From contig NZ_CALERY010000001.1 of assembly GCF_937906905.1 (NCBI RefSeq), positions 1 to 19,799 on the forward strand: DNA of 19,799 nucleotides. The letters are read 5' to 3'. This stretch comes from an uncultured Helicobacter sp. GTDB taxonomy: Bacteria; Campylobacterota; Campylobacteria; Campylobacterales; Helicobacteraceae. Below are positions 7,361 through 15,298 of the stretch, one piece after another. The position numbers were made by a program, and so were the translations under genes. The notes beneath the pieces were generated by a model. The model was not told the DNA's origin and made no database searches. It worked only from the letters and a program-made list of their open reading frames with translations. The stretch's first letter is position 1. Each line of letters opens with the position of its first letter.

Positions 7361-8545
7361 CTACTCCTTTGTGATGAGATAGAATTGCTGCGCGGTAAAA
7401 TCGCTAGATTCTAGCACAGAATCTATGGCATCTGCATAGTCTTTTGCAAGTGCGAGAAATTCTTTTTTCTCCTTGCCGCTAAGCTCACTTTTAGCCGTGC
7501 GGATTCTACCTAGGGGGTTGATTGGCTGGTTGAATTTATATACGCCAAAGTGCAAATGCGGTCCTGTGCTCATTCCTGTGCTGCCCACTCTGCCGATAAT
7601 CGTGCCAGATCTTACATACGCACCTAAGCGCGTGTGGATACTCTGCATATGCGCATACAGCGTTTTTAGCCCACCCTCGTGCGCGATCTCTACCACCTTG
7701 CCATAGCCCCCTCGAACTCCAGCGAATACGACCTTGCCGCTTGCTGCTGCGCGGATAGGCGTCCCAGCCTTTGCCACATAATCCACACCATAATGCGGAC
7801 GCACGATTTTTAAAATAGGGTGCTTTCTGCCGTGCGAAAAGCGCGAAGAAATACGCGTGTATTGCACAGGGACTTCTAGTGTGAAGCCAGCCATTTCTTT
7901 GGCGTTGCTATCGTAGTAGTGTCCATTTGTATGCAAAAATACGAAATTTTGCTTTTTAGCAGTTTCTATCATACTGGCTTGTATATTTGGAATCCCAAAA
8001 GGCTTGCCTAAACGATAATCGCGCTCAAAGACAATCGCCAGCCGATCGCCTGCGTGCATTGTGCGTGAAGCCACGCTTTTTTTGTAAATATTAGAAAACT
8101 CTGTGGCGAGCAGAATGTCGCTTGTGGCGTTAAGAATATCTTGATATGGAGAGTTTTGCACAGACACAACAAGAGTTTGACTTTTAGCAAACGCGATGAT
8201 AGGGATAAAATCCAGCTTATAAGTGTCTTTGACTTTATAAATGTGCATTTGCACGCTATCGCTAATGGGGATAAGCGCGTGGAGCAAATCGCCAGAGTCG
8301 TTGCGCAAGGTGTAGTAAGTCGCATTGGCTTTCACTTCTGCGGTTAGCTCTTTATCTTGGGGCGAGAGATTGTAGTAAAGCTTTAAGGGGATAAGATTTT
8401 GCTCAAAAAATCCAAGCAGTGTTAAGCCACTCCCCCAATTTAGCCGCTCGCCAACTGCTGCTGTGCTGATATTTGCCCCACATAGCCACATACACGCGAT
8501 AAATACGAGACTTTTGAATATTTTTTTATGATTCCAAATGATCAT
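7361..8545 (-). CDS. csd3: M23 peptidoglycan endopeptidase/carboxypeptidase, Csd3 (HdpA) homologue
   Basis: A 394-residue exported zinc peptidase. In H. pylori, Csd3/HdpA (HP0506) trims peptidoglycan cross-links and pentapeptides and is needed for helical shape. Residues 1-30 form a signal peptide (KIFKSLVFIACMWLCGA...STAA). About 31-230 correspond to the inhibitory and middle domains of Csd3. The LytM domain spans about 231-350 and has the full catalytic set: H251 and D255 in RPHYGVDY, H299 in LYAHM, and H330/H332 in GPHLHFG. Length is close to that of H. pylori Csd3 (about 400). AAGGAT precedes the ATG. It is the first gene of the run that continues through the Nudix, PGBA_N, glcD, capA-like and cation-efflux genes. 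Naming rests on family match plus synteny. Confidence 0.9.
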   Translation of the reverse strand: MIIWNHKKIFKSLVFIACMWLCGANISTAAVGERLNWGSGLTLLGFFEQNLIPLKLYYNLSPQDKELTAEVKANATYYTLRNDSGDLLHALIPISDSVQMHIYKVKDTYKLDFIPIIAFAKSQTLVVSVQNSPYQDILNATSDILLATEFSNIYKKSVASRTMHAGDRLAIVFERDYRLGKPFGIPNIQASMIETAKKQNFVFLHTNGHYYDSNAKEMAGFTLEVPVQYTRISSRFSHGRKHPILKIVRPHYGVDYVAKAGTPIRAAASGKVVFAGVRGGYGKVVEIAHEGGLKTLYAHMQSIHTRLGAYVRSGTIIGRVGSTGMSTGPHLHFGVYKFNQPINPLGRIRTAKSELSGKEKKEFLALAKDYADAIDSVLESSDFTAQQFYLITKE

Positions 8546-8705
8546 TTGTATCCTTAAAAGATATAGAGTTCATCACACCACTCAATAAAATGCTTGTAGA
8601 AGCTTGCCAGAATCCTATAAAATCCTGCAATATACCTAATACTTGCAAAAGCGCAAAAGCAATCCAGAAGCCTCCCTGATAAAGTCGCTAGAATAAGAGC
8701 CCGCA

Positions 8706-8711
8706 ATTATA
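8706..8711 (-). promoter_or_regulatory. Candidate -10 box for the csd3 operon
   Basis: A perfect TATAAT on the minus strand about 160 bases before the csd3 start. No recognisable -35 is present, which is common for housekeeping promoters in this group. The long leader it implies makes the assignment tentative. Confidence 0.3.
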
Positions 8712-8728
8712 ATTAATTTATGTAAAGC

Positions 8729-8759
8729 TTGGAAGTTTTTCTTGGATTTGTATTATAAT
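8729..8759 (+). promoter_or_regulatory. Candidate housekeeping promoter for the 61-residue protein and downstream flagellar genes
   Basis: TATAAT at 8754-8759, preceded by TG five bases upstream of it and by TTGGAA at 8729-8734 (19-base spacing) with a T-rich run between. Transcription would start near 8766 and enter the 61-residue gene, and could continue into flgM. Confidence 0.5.
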
Positions 8760-8850
8760 CACAGCGTCAAATGGGGTGTCGGCAGGCTCTGTGCGGTTTG
8801 GCAGTGCCCTGGAGTGGCTTTTAGATTTTGTGTGCAAGGAGGATTGCTCT

Positions 8851-9036
8851 ATGGATTTGCGGACATGGATTTTCCCCACGATTTGTTTTGTGCTTTTTTG
8901 CTACGCAATGGTGTTTGTGGGCATTTTTACCTACCATATCAACCCCAATGTATCGTTGTTTCAAGGTGGGCAGAGCCACAAGGGTGCTACGACGGTTGAA
9001 AGTTTCCAAAAAGAGCTTAATAAAGTAGTAAAATGA
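8851..9036 (+). CDS. Small single-pass membrane protein, unknown
   Basis: A 61-residue protein that I do not recognise. The ATG at 8851 was chosen over longer in-frame starts because AAGGAGG lies eight bases upstream (8836-8842). Residues about 6-28 are one hydrophobic helix (FPTICFVLFCYAMVFVGIF). The short start MDLRTW is followed by that helix, and a polar tail of about 33 residues ends in KELNKVVK. The location 67 bases before flgM on the same strand suggests either a flagellar accessory role or an unrelated upstream gene that reads into flgM. Confidence 0.65.
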   Translation: MDLRTWIFPTICFVLFCYAMVFVGIFTYHINPNVSLFQGGQSHKGATTVESFQKELNKVVK

Positions 9037-9048
9037 GCAATAACATGC

Positions 9049-9075
9049 TAAAATCCTAGCCCAATAGGTCGATTT
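9049..9075 (+). promoter_or_regulatory. Sigma-28 (FliA) type promoter of flgM
   Basis: TAAA (9049-9052) and CGATTT (9070-9075) are separated by 17 bases. This is the spacing of the enterobacterial consensus TAAAGTTT-N11-GCCGATAA. Transcription would begin near 9082, about 22 bases before the flgM ATG. FliA control of its own anti-sigma factor is established for other flagellar systems. Confidence 0.6.
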
Positions 9076-9103
9076 ACTTCCTAAGATTGTAAAAGGAGTC
9101 AAG

Positions 9104-9325
9104 ATGATAAGCTCTATTAGTTCGCATGTCGCGACAATCAGCCAGAACTCACAAGCTCGAAGAGATGAAGAGAGCAGGATTCTCGCGCAAAAAAGCAAAG
9201 ACATGGAAGAAGTGCGCGAGCAAAACAGAGTCGCACAAATCAAAGAGGCGATTGAGAATAAAGACTACAAAATTGACTTGCGCAAGACTTCGGAGAAAAT
9301 GGCACTAGATTTGCTTAATGTCTAA
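9104..9325 (+). CDS. flgM: Anti-sigma-28 factor FlgM
   Basis: A 73-residue protein that binds FliA and holds late flagellar transcription until the hook is complete. The C-terminal half has the FlgM sigma-binding signature IKEAIENKDYKIDLRKTSEKMALDLL (about residues 45-71, given here in full only for the motif core KIDLRKTSEKMA). The N-terminal half is polar and probably unstructured, as usual. AAGGAG (9093-9098) lies five bases before the ATG. Gene order flgM-flgN-flgK matches Campylobacter jejuni and H. pylori as I recall them. A sigma-28-type promoter directly upstream would give negative feedback. A hairpin follows the stop. Confidence 0.88.
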   Translation: MISSISSHVATISQNSQARRDEESRILAQKSKDMEEVREQNRVAQIKEAIENKDYKIDLRKTSEKMALDLLNV

Positions 9326-9363
9326 AAACCTGTCGCACGCCTTATCTCATAGAATCTAGCTGG

Positions 9364-9393
9364 GATTCTGGGAGCCTTGGCTCTCCTAGAGTC
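9364..9393 (+). terminator. Hairpin between flgM and flgN, possible attenuator
   Basis: GATTCTGGGAGCC (9364-9376) pairs with GGCTCTCCTAGAGTC (9379-9393) with two single-base bulges, followed by TTT. The T run is short, so partial termination or an mRNA-stability role is more likely than a full stop. The left arm includes a GATTCT motif copy. Confidence 0.4.
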
Positions 9394-9448
9394 TTTACCA
9401 GAATCAAACGAGATCTAGGCTGTGGCACAGGGGAATAAGGATTAAGCA

Positions 9449-9889
9449 ATGCTTGTTCAATATCTACAAGGTGCCATAGCAGATCTCGATACACTCATCT
9501 CCTACACAGAGCTTGATATCCAAGCTATCAAGCGTGCTGATCATGACGAAATTTTCGAGCGCAATCTCAAAAAAGATGCGCTGATTAAAGAATTTGAAAC
9601 AAAAAAAGACCTCATCAATCAAGAAGTCCAAATCCTAGCAAAAGAATACCCTCAGAAGACCACGCAAGAGCTTATCGGGCAAGAGAGTGGCGCGCTCTTT
9701 GAAACCATGCGCGAAAAGCTTACAAAGCTCAAGCAGATAAACAGCGATTACGCGCGTATGGTGTTTGCTGTGTCGGAGTTTTTTACCTCGCTTATGAACA
9801 CACTAATCCCTAAAGACACGCCAGCTTATGGTGAGAATAAGCGAGTCTCAAGCACGCAGCACACAAGCTTTCTCCAGGTGCAGGCATAA
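9449..9889 (+). CDS. flgN: FlgN-like flagellar export chaperone
   Basis: A 146-residue, almost wholly helical cytoplasmic protein with coiled-coil character, expected to hold FlgK (and FlgL) for type III export. The sequence itself is weakly conserved. The call rests on length, helical content, the N-terminal pattern LVQYLQGAIADLDTLISYTELDIQAI, and position between flgM and flgK. AAGGA (9437-9441) lies seven bases before the ATG. The stop is nine bases before flgK. The region 9326-9448 upstream holds a hairpin and three AGAATC/GATTCT copies, and I found no clear sigma-54 site there. Confidence 0.78.
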   Translation: MLVQYLQGAIADLDTLISYTELDIQAIKRADHDEIFERNLKKDALIKEFETKKDLINQEVQILAKEYPQKTTQELIGQESGALFETMREKLTKLKQINSDYARMVFAVSEFFTSLMNTLIPKDTPAYGENKRVSSTQHTSFLQVQA

Positions 9890-9898
9890 AGGCGCACT

Positions 9899-11725
9899 AT
9901 GGGTGGCATTCTTACTTCGTTAAACACCTCCTACACAGGCTTGCAAGCCCACCAAGTTATGGTGGATACCACGAGCAACAACATCTCCAATGCAAGCGAT
10001 GAGTTTTATAGCCGCAAACGCGTTATCGCCCAGCCTGAAAAACCGCTCATCATGCACCAAGGGCTCATCATGGGGCGCGGGGTAGATGTGCAAGCTATCC
10101 GCAGAATCCACGATGATTTTGTGTTTGATCGCTACACGAGATCTGGATCAGAAGCGGCGTTTTTCCAAAATAGCTTTGACACCCTGCGCGAAGTCTCCGC
10201 ACATTTTCCAGATGTCGATGGGGTAGGGATTTTTAATGACCTAAGCACTTATTTTAACGCATGGAAAGATCTCTCCAAAAACCCAAAAGATGCCGCGCAA
10301 AAGCAAGTCCTAGCTGAAGCTACGCAAGTTCTCACGCGCAATATCCGCGACACACGCCTAAAGCTTGTCAATATCCAGCGCCAAGCGAGCGAAAACCTAG
10401 AAACACTTGTCAAAGAAGCTAATCGTCTGGGCTTTGAAATCGCGCATTTAAATCAAAAAATCGGCGAAATGGAAGACGCTAAGCAATACAAGCAGGCAAA
10501 TGAGCTGCGCGATAGACGCGATGAGTATGAATACCATTTGATTGAAATCATCGGTGGCAAGGTATTTAAGGGGCATTTGAAAACAGATTCTCAAACTTCA
10601 CCCACTACGGCGGATTTTGATGAAAACTATGTCATGAATGTCGCACAGGGCTTTAATATCGTAGATGGCTATACATTTCACCCGCTAACGCTAGAGAAAG
10701 AAAACAATGCCGAGCATTTAAATCGCGTGTATTACCGCACCTATGACTTTAAAGATGTGGATATCACCGATAAAATGAATGAAGGCAAGGCAGGCTCGCT
10801 TATCAATCTTTACAACACAGGCTACAATGGCACGAAAGTGGGACATATCCAGCGCTATATTGACTTGCTTGATACCTTTGCGCAGGGCTTCATGGAAGCG
10901 ACAAATGCCATCTATGCCCAGTCTGCTGCCCACTCGCTAGTAGGCACAGAGGTGAGCTTCGAGCGCAATCAAGCCCTCAAAGACACGGGCTATAATTTCA
11001 AAAATGGCACATTTGATCTCATGGCATACAATACAAATGGTCAAGTCATCGCAAGCAAGAGAATCACGATTGATGGCGTTACTACTATGCATGATATTAT
11101 CCGCCAGATCAATGGCAACATCGATGACAATAACGACAATAACGACACAAATGACTTTGATGATTTTTTCCGTGCGCATTTTGATCCGGTGGTCAAAAAG
11201 TTTGTCGTAGAAGCCAAACGCCCTTCAGATGGATTCTATGTGGGCATTAAGGATAATGGCACAAATTTCACAGGGGCAATGGGGATCAATAAGTTTCTTG
11301 ATGGCGATAGCGCGAAAGATATCCATCTAAACCGCGAGTATGAAAAAGACCCCACCTATATCCGCCCGTGGCTCACCCCTATCAATGGGAATTTTGATGT
11401 GGCAAATATGATGCAGCAGCTTCAATACGATAAGGTAGATTTCTACAATAAGCGCACCAAAATCAACTCCACGATGAAAATCAGCGAATTCTACCAATAC
11501 GCTGCTGGGCGCGTGGCTACCGATACAGAGGAGACTCAACGCACGCTTGATACAAAAAAGTCTGTGCATGAAGCGACCAAAAAGGAGCATCTAGCCATCA
11601 CACAGGTAAGTATCGATGAGGAAATGGTGGATTTAATTAAATTCCAGGGCGGTTATGCAGCCAACGCTAAGGTCATTACAACAATCGATAGAATGATAGA
11701 AACACTACTTGGCATCAAGCAATAA
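9899..11725 (+). CDS. flgK: Flagellar hook-associated protein 1 FlgK
   Basis: A 608-residue secreted axial protein that forms the first layer of the hook-filament junction. The N-terminus has the axial-protein signature SLNTSYTGLQAHQ...DTTSNNISNASDEFYSRKRV (about 7-44), where the N-terminal heptad helix forms. The C-terminus has the matching EEMVDLIKFQGGYAANAKVITTIDRMIETLL (about 574-604). Length is close to that of H. pylori FlgK. The middle carries an Asp/Asn-rich stretch (DDNNDNNDTNDFDD, about 409-422) encoded partly by a nine-base tandem repeat, probably on a surface loop. TAAAGG before the ATG includes the flgN stop, so the two genes are closely coupled. A hairpin follows before the convergent dps gene. 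Confidence 0.93.
   Translation: MGGILTSLNTSYTGLQAHQVMVDTTSNNISNASDEFYSRKRVIAQPEKPLIMHQGLIMGRGVDVQAIRRIHDDFVFDRYTRSGSEAAFFQNSFDTLREVSAHFPDVDGVGIFNDLSTYFNAWKDLSKNPKDAAQKQVLAEATQVLTRNIRDTRLKLVNIQRQASENLETLVKEANRLGFEIAHLNQKIGEMEDAKQYKQANELRDRRDEYEYHLIEIIGGKVFKGHLKTDSQTSPTTADFDENYVMNVAQGFNIVDGYTFHPLTLEKENNAEHLNRVYYRTYDFKDVDITDKMNEGKAGSLINLYNTGYNGTKVGHIQRYIDLLDTFAQGFMEATNAIYAQSAAHSLVGTEVSFERNQALKDTGYNFKNGTFDLMAYNTNGQVIASKRITIDGVTTMHDIIRQINGNIDDNNDNNDTNDFDDFFRAHFDPVVKKFVVEAKRPSDGFYVGIKDNGTNFTGAMGINKFLDGDSAKDIHLNREYEKDPTYIRPWLTPINGNFDVANMMQQLQYDKVDFYNKRTKINSTMKISEFYQYAAGRVATDTEETQRTLDTKKSVHEATKKEHLAITQVSIDEEMVDLIKFQGGYAANAKVITTIDRMIETLLGIKQ
11126..11143 (+). repeat. Nine-base tandem repeat in flgK
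   Basis: GACAATAAC occurs twice in tandem and a partial third copy follows. It encodes the Asp-Asn-Asn units of the acidic loop. Length change would keep the reading frame. Confidence 0.6.
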
Positions 11726-11836
11726 TACCTGCAGCCTAATTGGATTCTAGGCATTATAGTATGGGGCAATGAAGCAGGGTTTGCCAAGCAATAGCCAGCA
11801 AACATCAACAAGCTAAGGACAGCAAATATAAACCAG

Positions 11837-11868
11837 AATCCGCGCTCGAGTCAAACCCAGTGCGGATT
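11837..11868. terminator. Hairpin between convergent flgK and dps
   Basis: AATCCGCGCT (11837-11846) pairs with AGTGCGGATT (11859-11868), ten pairs with one G-T wobble and a 12-base loop. It lies 111 bases after the flgK stop and 16 bases after the dps stop on the other strand, so it could end both transcripts. No clear T run. Confidence 0.4.
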
Positions 11869-11884
11869 GGAGATATTGTAAAGA

Positions 11885-12340
11885 TTAAGAGAGCTGGGCG
11901 CTTAGCATCCAGATAGCTTTTTCAAGCTCACTTAGCTTATCATCGCAGTAAGAAGCCGTAACTCTATCGTCATCTTTGTCGGCAAGCTTAGCCAAGCTCT
12001 CAAAATCTTCGTGCAAGTTATTGTAGATTTTAAGCACTTCTTTAAGCGTTTCTTTTGAAGTGAAAGTGGTCCTTGTCTCTTCTTTGATTTTGGAGATTTT
12101 GAGCGCTTCTGCTAGTGTTACCACGGGCGTGCCATTTAGCTGGAGAATGCGCTCTGCAAGGTCATCAAACATACCTGCGAAATTCTCATAAATCTCCTCT
12201 AATGCTTTATGGGCTTGAGGGAAATCCAGCCCACGCACATTCCAATGGAAATTATGGATTTTCATATATAGCACAATGCTATCAGCTTGCAGTTTTCGTA
12301 GCGCCTCGATGACTTTGTCAGCCTTTTTCTTTTCTTTCAT
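11885..12340 (-). CDS. dps: Dps/NapA-family ferritin-like protein
   Basis: A 151-residue subunit of a dodecameric cage that oxidises Fe(II), stores iron and protects DNA from peroxide. The H. pylori homologue is NapA, the neutrophil-activating protein (about 144 residues). The inter-subunit ferroxidase ligands are visible: H32 in NFHWNVRG, H44 and E48 in HKALEE, and D59 and E63 in MFDDLAERI. The N-terminus is Lys-rich (MKEKKKADK), which could aid DNA contact. AAGGAG precedes the ATG. A TACAAT -10 box sits 28 bases upstream. I saw no convincing Fur or PerR box. The immune-activating role of NapA cannot be read from this sequence. Confidence 0.95.
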   Translation of the reverse strand: MKEKKKADKVIEALRKLQADSIVLYMKIHNFHWNVRGLDFPQAHKALEEIYENFAGMFDDLAERILQLNGTPVVTLAEALKISKIKEETRTTFTSKETLKEVLKIYNNLHEDFESLAKLADKDDDRVTASYCDDKLSELEKAIWMLSAQLS

Positions 12341-12367
12341 AGTTACTCCTTATGATGTGGGTTCTCT

Positions 12368-12373
12368 ATTGTA
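12368..12373 (-). promoter_or_regulatory. Candidate -10 box of dps
   Basis: TACAAT on the minus strand, 27 bases before the dps ATG, with no clear -35. The remainder of the dps-clpB gap (12374-12513) shows two GATTCT copies near 12487-12502 and nothing else recognisable. Confidence 0.35.
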
Positions 12374-12513
12374 GCGCTAAAAAGTAATCTAAGCACCATA
12401 AAGTATGAGCAAGTGTGTGCAAAGTTGCATTTCGCTACTTTGACACATACGAGGCAAACTCGATTTAAGAAAAGAGTGCTAGCCGTGATTCTGGCGATTC
12501 TCACATGTATCCG

Positions 12514-15087
12514 CTAACTTTGATGAATCTCTACTACCAGCCCAGAATCTTTACAATCAAACACCGCGACATCGCCCTCATGCAGCCTGTCTTCCAAGAT
12601 GAGCTCTGCCAACCGATCCTCGATCTCCTCATACATTGCGCGCTTGAGTGGTCGTGCGCCAAAGACTGGGTCAAACCCTACCTGCGCAATATGGGCTTTT
12701 GCGCTTTCACTTAGCTGTATGCCAATCCCCCGCTCACGCAATTTTGCCGAGATATTTTCAAGCAGATTCTCCACGATTTTGGTGATATTGGCAAGGCTAA
12801 GTGGATTAAAGATTACAATATCATCAAGTCGATTGATAAACTCTGGCTTGAAGTAAGCCTTTAGCTCATCGCGCACGGCAGATTCTCGCTCTTTTTTATC
12901 GGCGATGTCCATAATCTTTTGACTGCCGATATTGCTTGTTAGGATAATGATTGTGTTTTTGCAATCAATGGTTACGCCTTTATTATCTGTGATCCGCCCA
13001 TCATCAAGCACTTGCAAAAGTAGATTAAACACATCTGGATGTGCCTTTTCAATCTCATCAAACAACACCACGCTATAAGGCTTTCTGCGTAGAGCCTCGG
13101 TAAGCTGCCCGCCCTCTTCATAGCCCACATAGCCCGGAGCAGCACCCACTAGGCGGCTCACTTCGTGCTTTTGCATATATTCGCTCATATCAAAGCGGAT
13201 AAGGTTTTTCTCACTATCAAAGAGAAATCGCGCTAGAGCTTTAGCGGATTCTGTCTTGCCCACGCCTGTTGGTCCTAGGAACAAAAAGCTGCCAATAGGG
13301 CGATTACTATCGCTCAAGCCTGCTTTATTGCGCTTTATCGCACGCGCGATTGCCTTCAACGCTTCATCTTGCCCCACCACACTTTGGGCAAGCTCTTGCT
13401 CTATGCCTAGGATTTTTTCTTTCTCACTTTGGAGCATTTTGCGCACAGGGATTTGCGTCCAGCGACTTAAGATTTCTGCAATCCCCTCATCTGTTACGGC
13501 ATTTTTGAGCAGTGTGCCCTCTTGCTGCATTTGCTCCCATTTTTGCTCGAGAGATTTTATAGACTCTTGTATCTCTGGGATAAGCCCATACTCAATCTCC
13601 GCTGCGCGCTGGAGATTACCCTCGCGCTTGGCTAGTTCGCATTCATTGCGCAGAGAATCTAGCCTTGACTTGCTTTGTGCGATTTCTTGGAAAACATTTT
13701 TTTCGTTTTCAAACTGCGCTTCCAGTCGTCGCTGCTCCTCTTTGGCATCGCTTAGCTCTTTTTCGATTTCTTTGAGGCGCTCGGTGTTAGCGCTTTTTTT
13801 CTCCATTTTGATTGCCTCTTGCTCCACCACTAGATTCTCGATTGTGCGCTTAACCGCAGCAAGCGCGTTTGGCTGGGATTCTATCTGCATTTTTAGCTCC
13901 GCGGCGGCTTCATCGATTAGATCAATCGCTTTATCTGGCAAAAATCTATCCGTGATATAGCGGGCTGATAGCTTTGCTGCTGCCACTAGCGCAGAATCTG
14001 TAATGCTTACTTTGTGGTGAGATTCCAGGCGCTCTTTAATCCCGCGCAGGATTTGGAGCGACTCGCTCACACTTGGCTCATTGACTGCAATTGGCTGGAA
14101 TCTACGCGTAAGCGCGGCGTCTTTTTCAAAATATTTGCGATATTCCTTGAGCGTGGTTGCGCCAATGGTGTGTAGCTCGCCTCGCGCTAGAGCTGGCTTT
14201 AAGATATTTGCCGCATCCATGCTCCCCTCTACTGCCCCAGCGCCCACAATGGTATGTATCTCATCAATAAACAAAATCACATTCCCAGCCCTTTTTACCT
14301 CATCGACCACTGCTTTTAGGCGCTCTTCAAACTCCCCTCGATACTTCGCTCCTGCCACAAGCGCACTCATATCAAGCGCGATGACTCGCTTATGCTGCAA
14401 GCTTAGTGGAACTTCTTTGCGCACAATTCTCTGCGCTAGCCCCTCTACTACGGCAGTTTTCCCTACGCCTGGCTCGCCAAGTAAAATGGGGTTATTTTTG
14501 CTCTTGCGGATAAGGATTTGCATCATGCGCGTGATCTCCTCATCTCTGCCAATGACTGGATCAAGGCTATTATCGAGTGCTTTGGCAGTAAGATCGATTC
14601 CAAACTTACTAAGCGATTGCAGTGTGCTATCGTCGTTTTGATTTTGGATTTTCGCTCCTGCACGCATGGATTCTAGGGTTTTTTGTAGCTCACGCATATC
14701 GATATATTTGCCTAGAATCTTAACAAACATCTCATTTTTGCTATTTGCGATGATGAAGCTATCGAGCGCAATATAGCTATCACCATTTTGCGTGGCATAA
14801 CCTTGAGCAGCATGCAGAGCAGATTTTAGCTCAGCAGATAGAGCTAGCTGCTCTTTATTGACCTGGGAGACTTTAGGGAGATTTTCCACCACGCTCTTTG
14901 CCTCAAGCTCGAGGGCAGCTTTCTCCACATTCATTGCATGTAGCGCTTGGTTTAGAATGCTTTGGGTGTTGGCAAGCATAGCCCAAAGCATGTGTGCAGA
15001 GGTGATTTCTTGATTGCCCGCGTGTAGTGCAAGCGAAGCAGCAGAATCTAGTGTTTCTCTGCATTGGTTGGTCATTTTTTCAAACAT
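12514..15087 (-). CDS. clpB: ATP-dependent disaggregase ClpB
   Basis: An 857-residue Hsp100 hexamer subunit that pulls polypeptides out of heat-induced aggregates together with DnaK. Domains in order: N-terminal Clp repeats (about 1-145); AAA1 with Walker A GEPGVGKT (204-211), pore loop KYRGEFEER (248-256) and Walker B ILFIDEIH (271-278); coiled-coil M domain (about 400-525), which marks ClpB rather than ClpA; AAA2 with Walker A GPTGVGKT (605-612), pore loop GYVGYEEGG (652-660) and Walker B VVLFDEIEKAH (673-683); and the C-terminal oligomerisation domain. All key residues are intact. AAGGAG precedes the ATG. The promoter upstream carries an HspR-like operator. Large antisense frames inside it are shadows. 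Confidence 0.97.
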   Translation of the reverse strand: MFEKMTNQCRETLDSAASLALHAGNQEITSAHMLWAMLANTQSILNQALHAMNVEKAALELEAKSVVENLPKVSQVNKEQLALSAELKSALHAAQGYATQNGDSYIALDSFIIANSKNEMFVKILGKYIDMRELQKTLESMRAGAKIQNQNDDSTLQSLSKFGIDLTAKALDNSLDPVIGRDEEITRMMQILIRKSKNNPILLGEPGVGKTAVVEGLAQRIVRKEVPLSLQHKRVIALDMSALVAGAKYRGEFEERLKAVVDEVKRAGNVILFIDEIHTIVGAGAVEGSMDAANILKPALARGELHTIGATTLKEYRKYFEKDAALTRRFQPIAVNEPSVSESLQILRGIKERLESHHKVSITDSALVAAAKLSARYITDRFLPDKAIDLIDEAAAELKMQIESQPNALAAVKRTIENLVVEQEAIKMEKKSANTERLKEIEKELSDAKEEQRRLEAQFENEKNVFQEIAQSKSRLDSLRNECELAKREGNLQRAAEIEYGLIPEIQESIKSLEQKWEQMQQEGTLLKNAVTDEGIAEILSRWTQIPVRKMLQSEKEKILGIEQELAQSVVGQDEALKAIARAIKRNKAGLSDSNRPIGSFLFLGPTGVGKTESAKALARFLFDSEKNLIRFDMSEYMQKHEVSRLVGAAPGYVGYEEGGQLTEALRRKPYSVVLFDEIEKAHPDVFNLLLQVLDDGRITDNKGVTIDCKNTIIILTSNIGSQKIMDIADKKERESAVRDELKAYFKPEFINRLDDIVIFNPLSLANITKIVENLLENISAKLRERGIGIQLSESAKAHIAQVGFDPVFGARPLKRAMYEEIEDRLAELILEDRLHEGDVAVFDCKDSGLVVEIHQS

Positions 15088-15136
15088 GGGATTCTCCTTA
15101 TGGCAAAATGATAAGCACTTGTCTTATATGGTTGGC

Positions 15137-15165
15137 ATTATATAAATTTAGTCATTTACTATCAA
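15137..15165 (-). promoter_or_regulatory. Sigma-70 promoter of clpB
   Basis: On the minus strand TTGATA (15160-15165) and TATAAT (15137-15142) are separated by 17 bases, which is nearly full consensus. Transcription would start near 15130, about 43 bases before the ATG. Confidence 0.7.
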
Positions 15166-15166
15166 G
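15146..15166 (-). promoter_or_regulatory. HspR-like operator (HAIR-type repeat) at the clpB promoter
   Basis: CTTGATA-N7-ACTAAAT matches the HAIR consensus CTTGAGT-N7-ACTCAAG at 10 of 14 positions with exact spacing. It covers the -35 box and most of the spacer. HspR control of clpB is known in Campylobacter; for this organism it is inferred. Confidence 0.5.
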
Positions 15167-15298
15167 TTTATTTATAATTACATTTATAAGGTGCTTAATG
15201 CGCGCCCTAAATCATCGCATCTAAATTCTAGTATCAATTATGCTATGATTTCGCGCCTAGGAGCTACGCCCTAAAGCCAAAAACTACAAAGGAGCATT

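Larger units (their letters stand above)
8546..8850. other. Divergent intergenic region between csd3 and the flagellar block
   Basis: These 305 bases have no supported gene. They hold a TATAAT for each strand (8706-8711 on minus, 8754-8759 on plus), a palindromic AT-rich core AATTATAATTAATT (8705-8718) and one AGAATC copy near 8610. Short alternative frames that start here (8742, 8776) lack ribosome sites. No tRNA-like or clear ncRNA fold was recognised. Confidence 0.5.

Noticed and set aside
8742..9028. Longer or shifted frames around the 61-residue gene
   Set aside because: Only the 8851 start has a ribosome site (AAGGAGG); the others start inside or next to the promoter.
8821..9243. 140-codon minus-strand frame opposite flgM
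   Set aside because: Antisense to flgM and the small membrane gene, with no ribosome site or family match.
9421..9440. Possible sigma-54 promoter before flgN (TGGCAC near 9422)
   Set aside because: The downstream TTGC element is missing at the required spacing.
13256..13960. 234-codon plus-strand open frame
   Set aside because: It lies wholly antisense to conserved ClpB coding sequence, is Ser/Arg-rich and matches no family.
14081..14641. 186-codon plus-strand open frame
   Set aside because: Antisense shadow of the ClpB AAA1 domain.
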